NCBI GenBank assembly: GCA_965207275.1 | Contig: CBDBMH010000002.1 | Location: 682,001 to 746,000 of the forward strand | Reading direction: 5' to 3' | From: Bin22 sp965207275 | GTDB taxonomy: Bacteria; Chloroflexota; Dehalococcoidia; Lucifugimonadales; UBA3495 | DNA length: 64,000 nt | Shown: one piece after another, positions 33,863 to 42,836 of the stretch | Position numbering within the stretch: the stretch's first letter is position 1 | Layout: the number at the start of each line of letters is the position of its first letter | Made by a program: the position numbers and the translations under genes | The notes under the pieces: generated by a model | Databases searched by the model: none | Seen by the model: the letters and a program-made list of their open reading frames with translations, nothing else | Told to the model about the DNA's origin: nothing

Positions 33863-36800
33863 ATGCGCAGGCTGCTCCTCCTCTCTTCCCTCCTGCTCCT
33901 GCTATCTCTCATTCCGTACGGGCATGCTGCATACGCACAGGGAGGGGAAGACGGCTACGTGGACGTGGGCTTGAGCGTGATTCCTGTCCTTACTAGATCC
34001 TCGACCACGCGCACCGTGAACGTAGTCGTCTACAACCAAGGGTCCTCGGCCGCCTTCGACGTGGAGGTCGTAGTGGACATCGTGTACCCCAGGGACACTA
34101 GCTTTTTCGAACAGCGTGGAGAAATTCCCATCGGGACTGTATCTCTGGAGAACGGTCGAACGACTTTCCGCTGGTCCATAACTGAGCTCGAGCCATTGCA
34201 GCGTGTGGATACCAATACTGCTGACGATTACCTGCAGATAGTCACCAGAGTATCTGCGGGGGATGCCGCCTTCGATAATGCCACGGACCCGCACGAGTTC
34301 TTTGGCGAGGTGACCACGTCGTCCTACGAAAGTGATGTACACAAAGGGAATAACACAACCCGGAGATGGTCAGCCGGTTACCAATCGGGGACAGTTGTAG
34401 AATCTGAACATGCGGAGGGAGACTATTCGATCGGCGGTGTGTCGGTGGATGAGCGGAGCCCTTCGCCGGGCGACATCGTCAACTTCACCATTGCCGCTTC
34501 CTATGGAGGAGATAACGTTGACAGTAAGATCACGATCGAACTGACCGGTGGTCTGGCCGTCGATGAGGACCCGGACGCCACCCCCCCGCGGGCGATAAGT
34601 TACGTTATAGTACCCAGCGGCGTGTCCGCGCCCATCTACAGCGACGGCGTGTTTACCATCGGGTCACGTAATGACAACGACGACATAGGTCAACTCCAGG
34701 CAACTGTGCCGGTCAGGGTGGCAAGCGACGCGGTTGTGAACGAGCAGTGCCTGACGGCGACGATAACCGGGAATCCCCCGCCGGGACTCAGCTTGACCCA
34801 CGACCACATAGTCTACGACGACATACGGGACAACGCGGCTACCGTGTGCCTGGGCCTGGCGCCGGATGAGAAGGTGGTCTTCAGTGACGGAACGGCGGAC
34901 CTGTGGGCGTTGTACCCGTGTGTGGCAGCAACGAGCTTCCCTTGCGATGACACCGATTCCGTCATACTGGCCGTCAATGGACTGAGCGCGGCCGCCAACG
35001 CGGGTGCTCCATACACGGTATTCGAACCCGAAGGTTTGGTGGTGCACATCCAAGACCGGGTGGGAAGAACCGCGTCCGGCGGGAGCATATCCTGGAACAA
35101 CGGCCATGACGTCGATTCCTCTGCGTGGGGCGCCGGCATCACTCCCGGACTAGTCGCGAAGTTCAATCGATCGGTGACCGGGACCGTCAGTTACAGCCAG
35201 TTCAGGGCTTCCGTCGAGGTCGATGCTCCGGGAGAAGGGGTCGACGAGGGCGACATGAATGTCGTCTACGCGAGCAACTTCGGCTTCGGGTTTTTCGACA
35301 CGGCCGCAAGCCCTCCCGTCCTGTCATTCGGTCCCTATGACTGGGACGAAGCATCGCCGTTGTTCTTCAGATTCAACAGGTTGGGCACGTACACCATGGA
35401 CCTGACGATGGGCGCGCTGTACGATGCGAACCCCACAGACTCGACGCTCCCTTCCGACCCGGAAGACCTGTACTCGGACACGGCGACATACACCTTCCAC
35501 GTCGGGCCGATGGCGGACCTGAAGGTGCGCGACGGGGGCCCCAGTCCGCACGCGGCTCTCGATCAACACGCGCTGACGGTCGTCGCCGCTTCCAACGGGC
35601 CGGATCGGGCGCCTGCGGCGCGGGTCACCGGCCTGCCCACCGGCGCGGAGGTGATCCACGTCAGCCAGGGCAGCTACGACGGCGCCAGCGGGGTGTGGGA
35701 CGTCGGCGAAATGAGGCGCAGCCTCTACTACCGATCGACCGGCAGGACCGAGCCAACCCTGGTGCTGGGCGCGGCTGCCGGCGACACAGCCACGGTTAGC
35801 ATCGAGAACACGGTGGACTACACGGTCTGCATCGACAGCAGCAGCAACGACGTGGACGCCACCACTGAGAACTTGTGCACGCCCAGCGCGACCTCCACCA
35901 ACGCCTGGTACACCACGCCGGTGTACGACTACGACGCCGGCAACAGCACGGCCAGGATAAGGGCGCGAGCCGGCGTCGAGGGATTGGGCGCGCCCAGCGG
36001 GCAAGGCACGGAAGACTCCGGCCCCGCAATCACAGTGCGCTGGCGCGGCGTGGCCTCCGTCAACGGCGTGCCCGTCTCGCATTACGAACTCCAGCGCCAA
36101 ACCAATCCCTGGCAGACCATTGCCCGCAACCTGGTAGGCACCGAATACGTGGACACCAACAACGTGGAGCCGGGGCAGACCTACCAGTACCGAGTACGGG
36201 CATTTAACGAAGTGGGCGTGGCGGGTTCCTGGTCCCGGCCCATGGAAGGCGCATTGGCCGCGCCGGCCCCCAGCCGGGATGACGATGACGACGATGATGA
36301 TGACGACTACGCCTTCTTCGCCACCCAGGTCACCACCCGGTCCGTGGCCGAAAACAGCCCGGCCGGCTCCCCGGTGGGCAACCCGGTGGTGGCCGACGCC
36401 AGCCGGGGCAACCGGGTAACCTACTCCCTGGAGGGCGACGACGCCGAGCATTTCGACATCGAGGCCGACTCCGGCCAGATACTGGTAGGCTCTGGCCTGG
36501 TCCTGGACCACGAGGCCGGCCCCGCCACCTACACCGTGGTGGTGGTGGCCGACCCCCGGCGAGGCCAGGGGGACCGGGTAACCGTCACCATCAACGTCGT
36601 CGACGTCCCGGAGCCGGGCCGCCTCACCCTGTCCCCGGCTGGCGCCCCCGCCGTGGCGGAAGAACTGACGGCGGCGGTGGCCCACCCGGACAGCCCGGAC
36701 GGCGATTTGACGGTGGTCAGCTGGCAGTGGCAACGCTCCCCCGACGGCATGACCTGGACGGTGGTTGAGGGGGCCGACGGCGCCGCCTATTCCCCCACCG

Positions 36801-37744
36801 AGGCCGACGCCGGCCACCGGCTGCGGGTGATCGTCCTGTACCGACCTTCCGGCGACGACCCGCCCCTGGTCCTGACCGGCCTGGTAACTGCGCCCCTGGC
36901 CGGCACGGCGGACGCGGACGATGCAGCCCCGACCACCGTTGAGGAAGGGACCGAAACCTCGCCGGCTGCCGAGGAGCGGGCCGTCCTCTACCTGCTGCCC
37001 CTGGAGGGCGCTGCCGTGGGGGAGATGCTGGTGGCGGCCCTGACCCATCCCGGCGGCCAGCCCCGGGTGATCAGCTGGCAGTGGCAGCGGTCGGTGGAGG
37101 GCGTCCACTGGCAGGTCATCGAGGGGGCGGACCAGGGCAGCTACGTGCCCACCACCGCCGATGCCGGCCACCTGTTGCGGGTGATCGTTAGCTACCACGC
37201 CCCCGGCGGCGGCCTGGAACTGGCCGGCGCCGCCACGGCCCGCCTGCCGGGAACGCCGGCCGCTGCGCCGGCAACGGATCCCACGCCGGAGCCGGCCTCA
37301 GCGGCCCAGCCCCAGCCCCAACCCACTCCCCTGCCGGTGGCGGCGGCTTCCCCCTCCCCCACCGCCACGCCGATGCCCGTTCCCGCCCTCGCCTCCGCCG
37401 CTGCCTCCCCACCGGCCGCCTCCGCGACCCCCGTGCCCCGGCTGATAACCTCCTCCAGTCTGGCCGGCCGGGGCGTCGGCGCTGGCGTCATTGCGGGGGA
37501 CAGCCGGCCGGCCGACGGCAGCGCGGCAGCGGGCCAGGCCCCGGAGGCCGCCGGCCAGCCCTTGGGCGCGACCCCCTTGCTGGAACAGGACGCCGCCGAC
37601 CCCGGCACGCCCGAAACCGGCGGGCCAGCGGCGGCCCAGGACGGCGGCCGGGGCATATTGGTTTGGGTGGTCCTGGCCCTTTTCGCGGCCCTGGTACTTG
37701 GCGGTGGCCTGGGCTACTACCAGCTCCGCATGCGCCGCCGGTAG
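33863..37744 (+). CDS. Large membrane-anchored multidomain surface protein
   Basis: 1293 residues. Signal peptide 1-27 (LLLLSSLLLLLSLIPYGHA). Several beta-sandwich domains follow, the first CARDB/DUF11-like. A fibronectin type III domain lies near 705-795 (SHYELQRQTNPWQTIARN). A run of ten Asp occurs at about 807-816, then a cadherin-like domain (RSVAENSPAGSPVGNPV ... DHEAGPATYTVVVVA). Two repeated SWQWQRS domains are near 950 and 1070. A Pro/Ala/Thr stalk runs about 1135-1200, and a single helix VWVVLALFAALVLGGG with RMRRR tail anchors it. It probably serves adhesion or cell-surface structure. Confidence 0.85.
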   Translation: MRRLLLLSSLLLLLSLIPYGHAAYAQGGEDGYVDVGLSVIPVLTRSSTTRTVNVVVYNQGSSAAFDVEVVVDIVYPRDTSFFEQRGEIPIGTVSLENGRTTFRWSITELEPLQRVDTNTADDYLQIVTRVSAGDAAFDNATDPHEFFGEVTTSSYESDVHKGNNTTRRWSAGYQSGTVVESEHAEGDYSIGGVSVDERSPSPGDIVNFTIAASYGGDNVDSKITIELTGGLAVDEDPDATPPRAISYVIVPSGVSAPIYSDGVFTIGSRNDNDDIGQLQATVPVRVASDAVVNEQCLTATITGNPPPGLSLTHDHIVYDDIRDNAATVCLGLAPDEKVVFSDGTADLWALYPCVAATSFPCDDTDSVILAVNGLSAAANAGAPYTVFEPEGLVVHIQDRVGRTASGGSISWNNGHDVDSSAWGAGITPGLVAKFNRSVTGTVSYSQFRASVEVDAPGEGVDEGDMNVVYASNFGFGFFDTAASPPVLSFGPYDWDEASPLFFRFNRLGTYTMDLTMGALYDANPTDSTLPSDPEDLYSDTATYTFHVGPMADLKVRDGGPSPHAALDQHALTVVAASNGPDRAPAARVTGLPTGAEVIHVSQGSYDGASGVWDVGEMRRSLYYRSTGRTEPTLVLGAAAGDTATVSIENTVDYTVCIDSSSNDVDATTENLCTPSATSTNAWYTTPVYDYDAGNSTARIRARAGVEGLGAPSGQGTEDSGPAITVRWRGVASVNGVPVSHYELQRQTNPWQTIARNLVGTEYVDTNNVEPGQTYQYRVRAFNEVGVAGSWSRPMEGALAAPAPSRDDDDDDDDDDYAFFATQVTTRSVAENSPAGSPVGNPVVADASRGNRVTYSLEGDDAEHFDIEADSGQILVGSGLVLDHEAGPATYTVVVVADPRRGQGDRVTVTINVVDVPEPGRLTLSPAGAPAVAEELTAAVAHPDSPDGDLTVVSWQWQRSPDGMTWTVVEGADGAAYSPTEADAGHRLRVIVLYRPSGDDPPLVLTGLVTAPLAGTADADDAAPTTVEEGTETSPAAEERAVLYLLPLEGAAVGEMLVAALTHPGGQPRVISWQWQRSVEGVHWQVIEGADQGSYVPTTADAGHLLRVIVSYHAPGGGLELAGAATARLPGTPAAAPATDPTPEPASAAQPQPQPTPLPVAAASPSPTATPMPVPALASAAASPPAASATPVPRLITSSSLAGRGVGAGVIAGDSRPADGSAAAGQAPEAAGQPLGATPLLEQDAADPGTPETGGPAAAQDGGRGILVWVVLALFAALVLGGGLGYYQLRMRRR

Positions 37745-38322
37745 AAAATGCGGCAGCCCCGGCATAAGGGTTGCGGTCCGGACCGGGCAATCGCTTCTTG
37801 ACTACCCGTTCCCATGCCATCACTAAGTCATGCGGCCCATTAGTCCATGTCGCCTTGAGCCTGCCGGGCGCAGGCCGCTCAATGCGGGCGGCGGCCTGGC
37901 CTGGCCGCGTTTCGGTGGGGTTGGCCTGGTCCGATTGGCGACCCGGATTCCTGCCTACAGGAATAACGATGGCCCAGTAGGCCACTGCCGACACCAACCC
38001 AGCCACGAGGGGAGAATCCTGATCTCCACGGCGCCCTAACTACGTTGGTTTTTCCGTCGGATACCGTGACCCCTAAGGGGTGTGTGTAGCGGCAATCCAG
38101 CCCCGAGAAGAGATAGAGCAGATTCGATGCTCAACGCCATGGGATGGGCAGAATTCAATGCGGCGCCTGTTTCGTGGTCACACGGCCAGGGGCCCCTGGC
38201 CCCAAGGGAGGCCTCCTCCATATAGCTCTTACCTGGGCTTGGGTCCAGGGTTGCTCCTTTCCTGCACCGTTGAAGACTGGGGCCCCTCCGCTGCCACCCC
38301 ATACTAGGCCTCAACACCCGCG
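37745..38322. other. Spacer without a convincing gene
   Basis: 578 bases between two convergent genes. It contains CATGTCGCCTTGAGCCTGCC (about 37845), a relative of the CGCCCTGAGCTTGCC repeat, and a small hairpin ATTCCTGCCTACAGGAAT (about 37948). Short open frames on both strands have no ribosome binding site or recognisable motif. Confidence 0.5.
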
Positions 38323-40701
38323 TCAGTCCGGTTTGGCTGTTTCGCCCTCCGCCATCCGGTAACCCACCTTGGGTTCGGCGAAGATGTACTGAGGATTGTC
38401 TGCCGTCTCCCCCAGCTTCCTCCGCAGCCGCATCAGGTGCGTGCGGATTACCCGCGAACCGCTGGCATCCGTCTGACCCCACACCCGTTGCAGCAGATGC
38501 TCGTAGGAAACTACTCGCCCGGAGTTTATCGACAGCTCGGCCAGCAGGTTGTACTCGGTGGGCGTAAGCTGAATCGCATTGCCCGACACCGTCACCAACC
38601 GTCGCGAGTAGTCGATGGTCAGCTGGTCCCGCACGTAGGGCTCCGTGGGTTCCTCCTGCTGTGGGGGCAGCCTCCGCCGCAGGGCTGCCTGGATTCTGGC
38701 GGCCAACTCGGTAGGGGAGAAGGGTTTCACGATGTAGTCGTCGGCCCCCATCTCCAGGGCGCGGGCAACCACCTGCTCGTTCCCGTACCCCGACAGGAAT
38801 ATCACCGGTATCTTGGCCTGGCGCAGGATTTCCTGCATCAGCTCGATGCCGTCGGACCCGGGAAGCAGCAGGTCCAGCAGCGCCAGGTGGGGCCGCTCCT
38901 CCTGCATCAAGCGCAGCGCCTCCTCCGGGTCGCCCGTTCCGGCCACGGTGTAGCCCGCTTCCGACAAAACATGCCTGACGTACCGTAGTTCCTGGGGGTC
39001 GTCGTCCACCGCCAAGACCCGCACCCGCTGCTGCGACCGCTGGCTGGTTGTCGCCTGGACTTGAGGATGAAAGGGCGCCGCTTCTTCCACCACCGGCAGG
39101 GTGAAAGTGAACCGCGCCCCCTGCGCTACCCCGTCGCTCTCCGCCCATATCCGGCCGCCGTGGGCCTCCACTATCCCTTTGCAGATGGACAGCCCCAACC
39201 CGGATCCCGTGCTGCCCTGCTCTTCTCCCTCATCTCGGGAGAATCTGCGAAACAGGTAGGGTAACCGTTCCGGCGCGACTCCCACCCCGTCGTCGGATAC
39301 CGAGAATGCCACGTGGACGCCGTGCCACTGGACGCTGAGCCTGATTTCAGACGTTTCCGGCGAGTGACGGGCCGCATTGGACAGCAGGTTGCCCAGGACC
39401 TGTGCGATCCGCTGCCGGTCCGCCAGTACTTGGGGCAGGTCCGGCGGCAGGTCGATGCTGAGATTTCTCCGGCCCCGGCCGCTGAGAAAGGTGTTCCGCG
39501 CCCGGTCCACCAGTAAAGCCGGATGCACCGGCTGCGGGCCCACCGACAAGGTGCCGGAGTCGATGCGGGCCACGTCCAGCAGATTACTGATCAGGTTCAG
39601 CATGTGGTCCGCCTGCCCATCGATGATCCGGAGAAACTGGTGAATCTCCACGGCGTCCAGCACCGGCGCCGGACGCAGCAACGCGGCGGCGGAGCCCTTG
39701 ATGGAGGTCAGGGGCGCCCGGAGTTCGTGACTCACCACGGCCAGGAATTCAACCCGTTGACGCTCCAGTTCCTCGACGGGAGTCATATCCTGCAAAGTGA
39801 TGACCACCGTCTCCACCTGGCCGTCCTCCGAAGCGATGGGCGTGGCGTTCACGATAGTCGTGACCCGCCTGTCGTCGGACACCTGGAGCACTATTTCCTC
39901 GGCCCGGACCGTTTCTCCGCTACTCAGCACGCGCGCCAGGGGGAATTCCGCCAACGAGAACTCCCGTCCGTCGCCGCGGCGTACTGTCAGTGATTCGATA
40001 ATGTCCTCCGGCGCCAGGTCCGGGTTGCGCAGCCGGTCCACTATCCTCAAGGCTTCCCGGTTGAAGTACCGGGGCTCGCCCGCCCTGGCGTTGAAGACCA
40101 CCACTCCCACGGGCGCGGTGTTCATCACCGTTTCCAGGTCAGCCCGGGCCTGACGCTCCTCGCCGTGGCGGTTGGCGTTGATGATCGCCACCGCCGCCTG
40201 CGAGGCGAACATCACCAGGGTTTCCTCGTCCTCCCGGGTAAACTCGCCGAACCCTTCCTTGTATGAGAGGTACAGGATGCCCAGCTTGCGGCCTCGGACC
40301 CGGATTGGCGCGCACAAGAAGCTGCCCATGGGTCCCAGGGGAGGGCCGATTCCCGGCAACCCCAACGCCGCCAACAAGGCGGAAAAGTCTGCGACTCGCA
40401 GCGGTTCCGACAGGCTGCTCAGGTAGCCAAAGATATCCGGTCCGCCGGGCAATTCCATGAACAGCCGGCGTTCTTCCCGAGACAGGCCCGACGTGATCAG
40501 GCCCGTTGGATAACCGCCGTCGTCAAATAGCGTGATGCCGCTGCCGCCAGCGCCGATCAGGGAACGGGCTCCGTCCGCCACCCCTTGAAGCACCGTCTCC
40601 AGCTCCAGGTCCTCGGTGATGAGAAGGCTGGCCTGGCTCAAACGGGAAAGGCGCTCCCGCAGGGACGCATTCTGCCGCTGCAGATCAACAGGTTCGGTCA
40701 A
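38323..40701 (-). CDS. Histidine kinase fused to an OmpR-type response regulator
   Basis: 792 residues, no membrane helix, so cytosolic. GAF-like domain about 30-178; PAS-like about 185-305; HisKA with H325 in VVSHELRAPLTSIKG; HATPase with N442 (LLSNAARHS), DDGVGVAP and GSGLGLSI (498-506); receiver 560-675 with D566-568, phosphoacceptor D610 (LALLD) and K659 (IVKPFS); and a winged-helix DNA-binding domain 690-785 (LTPTEYNLLAEL, VIRTHLMRLRRKLG). Sensor, kinase, phosphoacceptor and DNA-binding output are thus in one chain. It presumably senses a cytosolic signal through GAF/PAS. No partner regulator lies next to it. Confidence 0.92.
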   Translation of the reverse strand: MTEPVDLQRQNASLRERLSRLSQASLLITEDLELETVLQGVADGARSLIGAGGSGITLFDDGGYPTGLITSGLSREERRLFMELPGGPDIFGYLSSLSEPLRVADFSALLAALGLPGIGPPLGPMGSFLCAPIRVRGRKLGILYLSYKEGFGEFTREDEETLVMFASQAAVAIINANRHGEERQARADLETVMNTAPVGVVVFNARAGEPRYFNREALRIVDRLRNPDLAPEDIIESLTVRRGDGREFSLAEFPLARVLSSGETVRAEEIVLQVSDDRRVTTIVNATPIASEDGQVETVVITLQDMTPVEELERQRVEFLAVVSHELRAPLTSIKGSAAALLRPAPVLDAVEIHQFLRIIDGQADHMLNLISNLLDVARIDSGTLSVGPQPVHPALLVDRARNTFLSGRGRRNLSIDLPPDLPQVLADRQRIAQVLGNLLSNAARHSPETSEIRLSVQWHGVHVAFSVSDDGVGVAPERLPYLFRRFSRDEGEEQGSTGSGLGLSICKGIVEAHGGRIWAESDGVAQGARFTFTLPVVEEAAPFHPQVQATTSQRSQQRVRVLAVDDDPQELRYVRHVLSEAGYTVAGTGDPEEALRLMQEERPHLALLDLLLPGSDGIELMQEILRQAKIPVIFLSGYGNEQVVARALEMGADDYIVKPFSPTELAARIQAALRRRLPPQQEEPTEPYVRDQLTIDYSRRLVTVSGNAIQLTPTEYNLLAELSINSGRVVSYEHLLQRVWGQTDASGSRVIRTHLMRLRRKLGETADNPQYIFAEPKVGYRMAEGETAKPD

Positions 40702-40904
40702 CTCTCACGTTCCTTTCCCCCGGAGATGCCGGGGACTCTCGTCAAATTGCAGGTATGGGTCTTCCAGCGTCCTTTTTCGCCGTACCCGCCAGGCTGGGAC
40801 TCTCAGGTCAATCGCTCCTCAACTAGCTGTCACTCTGGGTCCGCCGCGGCGGACCGAAGAGTCTAGGGCTTGTTGACGCAAATCACGGTTATGCCCATTG
40901 CAGT

Positions 40905-41008
40905 GTCACCCTGAGTCCGCCAAGGCGGACCGAAGGGTCTAGAACCTTGGCCATAAGCAACGTTCCAGCCCTTCAGTAGTTTAGATTCTTCACTCCGTTC
41001 AGAATGAC
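40905..41008. repeat. Terminal-inverted-repeat element, GTCA(C/T) family
   Basis: Begins GTCACCCTGAGTCCGCC and ends CACTCCGTTCAGAATGAC. The right half (TTTAGATTCTTCACTCC) is nearly identical, in reverse, to the left half of the element at 63146. A partial copy, GTCACTCTGGGTCCGCCGCG, precedes it at 40829. Confidence 0.65.
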
Positions 41009-41277
41009 ACGGTAAGGGAACCTGGAACCAGTTAGTGTCAACAGGCCCCACCCCGGAATGCCGAAAAACTGTCATCTCGACGCCTTCTGGCCGGGCAATC
41101 TGGTTCAGATTATACAGAGAATCAAATATTGTGACCATATTGGTACCGTTATGGCCCTGTTGTTGACTGTATTGTTATCAATATATACGTACACTGTAAG
41201 TGGCCTGGGGATCGGAAAAACTGTGTTACCAGATTGAGAGTGAAATTTTCTTCGGGATCGTATCGGAGGTTGCGGTA

Positions 41278-41724
41278 ATGCCGGGTGGGCAAAACGGATG
41301 CGCCTACCTGCTGTTTGGCTTGGTGGGCGCCGGCCTCCTGTACGGGCTGGCCTGGATTCTCTGCGCGATAGCGCCCTTCGTTCCAACCCTTCGCTGGGGC
41401 AGCACGGCGGCTTGGGTCGTGGGTATCGCCGGCTTGGCCGGCGGCTACCTGCTTTGCCAGGTCTCCCTCCAGGGCTGGGACGAAACGCGACGGTCGTGGG
41501 CCTCGTGGGCCATGTTCCTTATGCCCATAGCGGTAATCGCCTCGGCTCTGGGCTGGTTTATCGACCGCAACCGGGACGCAGCCTTGCTTTCTTCCTTCGT
41601 TGGGCTCGGTGAAAAGTTGATGTTCATGCTGCCGCTGGCATGGGTCGCGGCGCCGGTCATCGCCTTCCTGGCGATGCTCGGCTGGATAATCTACCGGCAC
41701 AACCGGGACCGGCGTTCAAGCTGA
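41278..41724 (+). CDS. Four-helix membrane protein of unknown function
   Basis: 148 residues with about four membrane helices: YLLFGLVGAGLLYGLAWILC, TAAWVVGIAGLAGGYLL, SWAMFLMPIAVIASALGW and FMLPLAWVAAPVIAFLAMLGW. The ATG at 41278 is chosen because GGAGGT lies about 7 bases upstream; the longer frame from 41200 adds residues that overlap repeats. I do not recognise a family. It stands at the head of a run of membrane and lipoprotein genes (to 45818). Confidence 0.7.
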   Translation: MPGGQNGCAYLLFGLVGAGLLYGLAWILCAIAPFVPTLRWGSTAAWVVGIAGLAGGYLLCQVSLQGWDETRRSWASWAMFLMPIAVIASALGWFIDRNRDAALLSSFVGLGEKLMFMLPLAWVAAPVIAFLAMLGWIIYRHNRDRRSS

Positions 41725-41848
41725 CCCGGCCCGATCATAGGCCAGCGTTCATTTGACGAACCGGCAAAAGGCATCTGGCCCCATCTGGCGACAAATCTAC
41801 GGAGCGGATTGGGAAGGCCACAAACTTCCCGGCCTGATCGCATGATCA

Positions 41849-42070
41849 ATGAAAGCGGCAATCGGCATACTTTTGGTTGCGGTCCTGACCCTGTTGGCCT
41901 GCGCCCCGGCCCTGACGGAGCAGGACGTCCGGCGGATGATAGACGAGGCCACCATCCAGGGTCCGCCCGGCCCGCCGGGGCGTTCCACACCCACCGCTAG
42001 GCCCGGAACCCCGGGCCCGTCGGCGATGTTTCGGCCTCAACCAAAGTGTAGTGTAATCATTGCGCCATGA
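41849..42070 (+). CDS. Small lipoprotein with a collagen-like tail
   Basis: 73 residues. Signal with lipobox VLTLLACAP, a short helix TEQDVRRMIDEATI, then GPPGPPGRSTPTARPGTPGP, a Gly-X-Y-like stretch. Probably an exported lipid-anchored stub. The C-terminus after SAMF is not distinctive. The ribosome binding site is weak, so the call rests on the signal peptide. Confidence 0.55.
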   Translation: MKAAIGILLVAVLTLLACAPALTEQDVRRMIDEATIQGPPGPPGRSTPTARPGTPGPSAMFRPQPKCSVIIAP

Positions 42071-42116
42071 GTCCGCGTTGAGGATTGAGTGCTTTAGCGA
42101 CGGCAAAGGACACATC

Positions 42117-42836
42117 ATGCAGAATGAACCGCAACCTGCGAATAGGCCAAATAGGCGTTTCCTGGCCTGGCTCTCGGTTCTGCTGGCGCTGGGCTGCCTG
42201 GCGCTGGCGGGCTGCCAGACCGGCCCGTCCCAGCGGGAGATCGAAGCGACCGTCGCCGCCAGCGTCCGCGCGACGCAAACCGCAGCCGAAGCGACCGCGG
42301 CTGCCGACGCAGCTACCACCACCGCAATCGCTAACTTGCCCACCCCCACCCCTGAGCCGCCGCCCTTTCAGCCGCATGAGTTAGGGCCCTACTTGTTGGA
42401 GAGCTTTTACACCGTTTTTCAAGATACTTTTCTTGATGCAGGTTTGCCCGATAATTTCAGATTATCTGATTATAAACCGCAATATGCTGAATTAATTGAC
42501 AGATTAGAAAACGGTGAAAATGTATTTCTCGAGCACAACCTGTTTTACAGCCACATAGAATCTTGGAATCATGTTGGATTAATTTTGCACGAAATTATGG
42601 ATAGGGAAGGATTTAATGTGGCTTATGACAACAATATCAAGGATGATGGTGATAACTATGAGGTCTTAGGTGACAGGTTAGCAGAACAAAATAGAATTCA
42701 CAGTTGGGTAGCATTCAAGAAAACAGCCGCAGAAGTCCTTGGCAAAGCAGAACTGCCCTTGCTGCAGATGTTTGAGGACAAGATGTATGAGGCGGCGATA
42801 AAAGCGGACAACTGGAGCTGGTATGCCAGAGAATAA
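42117..42836 (+). CDS. Lipoprotein with shared stalk and AT-rich C-terminal domain
   Basis: 239 residues. Signal peptide with lipobox ALAGCQTG; then a stalk QREIEATVAASVRATQTAAE and ANLPTPTPEPPP, also present in the next gene. From about residue 85 a separate acidic, helical domain (SFYTVFQDTFLDAG, NRIHSWVAFKKTAAEVL) is encoded by visibly AT-rich DNA (about 42390-42760), unlike the flanks. I do not recognise the domain. The ATG at 42117 is used rather than the longer frame from 42060 because of the signal peptide. It overlaps the next gene by 14 bases. Confidence 0.8.
   Translation: MQNEPQPANRPNRRFLAWLSVLLALGCLALAGCQTGPSQREIEATVAASVRATQTAAEATAAADAATTTAIANLPTPTPEPPPFQPHELGPYLLESFYTVFQDTFLDAGLPDNFRLSDYKPQYAELIDRLENGENVFLEHNLFYSHIESWNHVGLILHEIMDREGFNVAYDNNIKDDGDNYEVLGDRLAEQNRIHSWVAFKKTAAEVLGKAELPLLQMFEDKMYEAAIKADNWSWYARE

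Noticed and set aside
35324..37198. 624-residue minus-strand frame across the surface-protein gene
   Set aside because: Low-complexity Gly/Val/His composition; the plus strand has a signal peptide, domains and an anchor.
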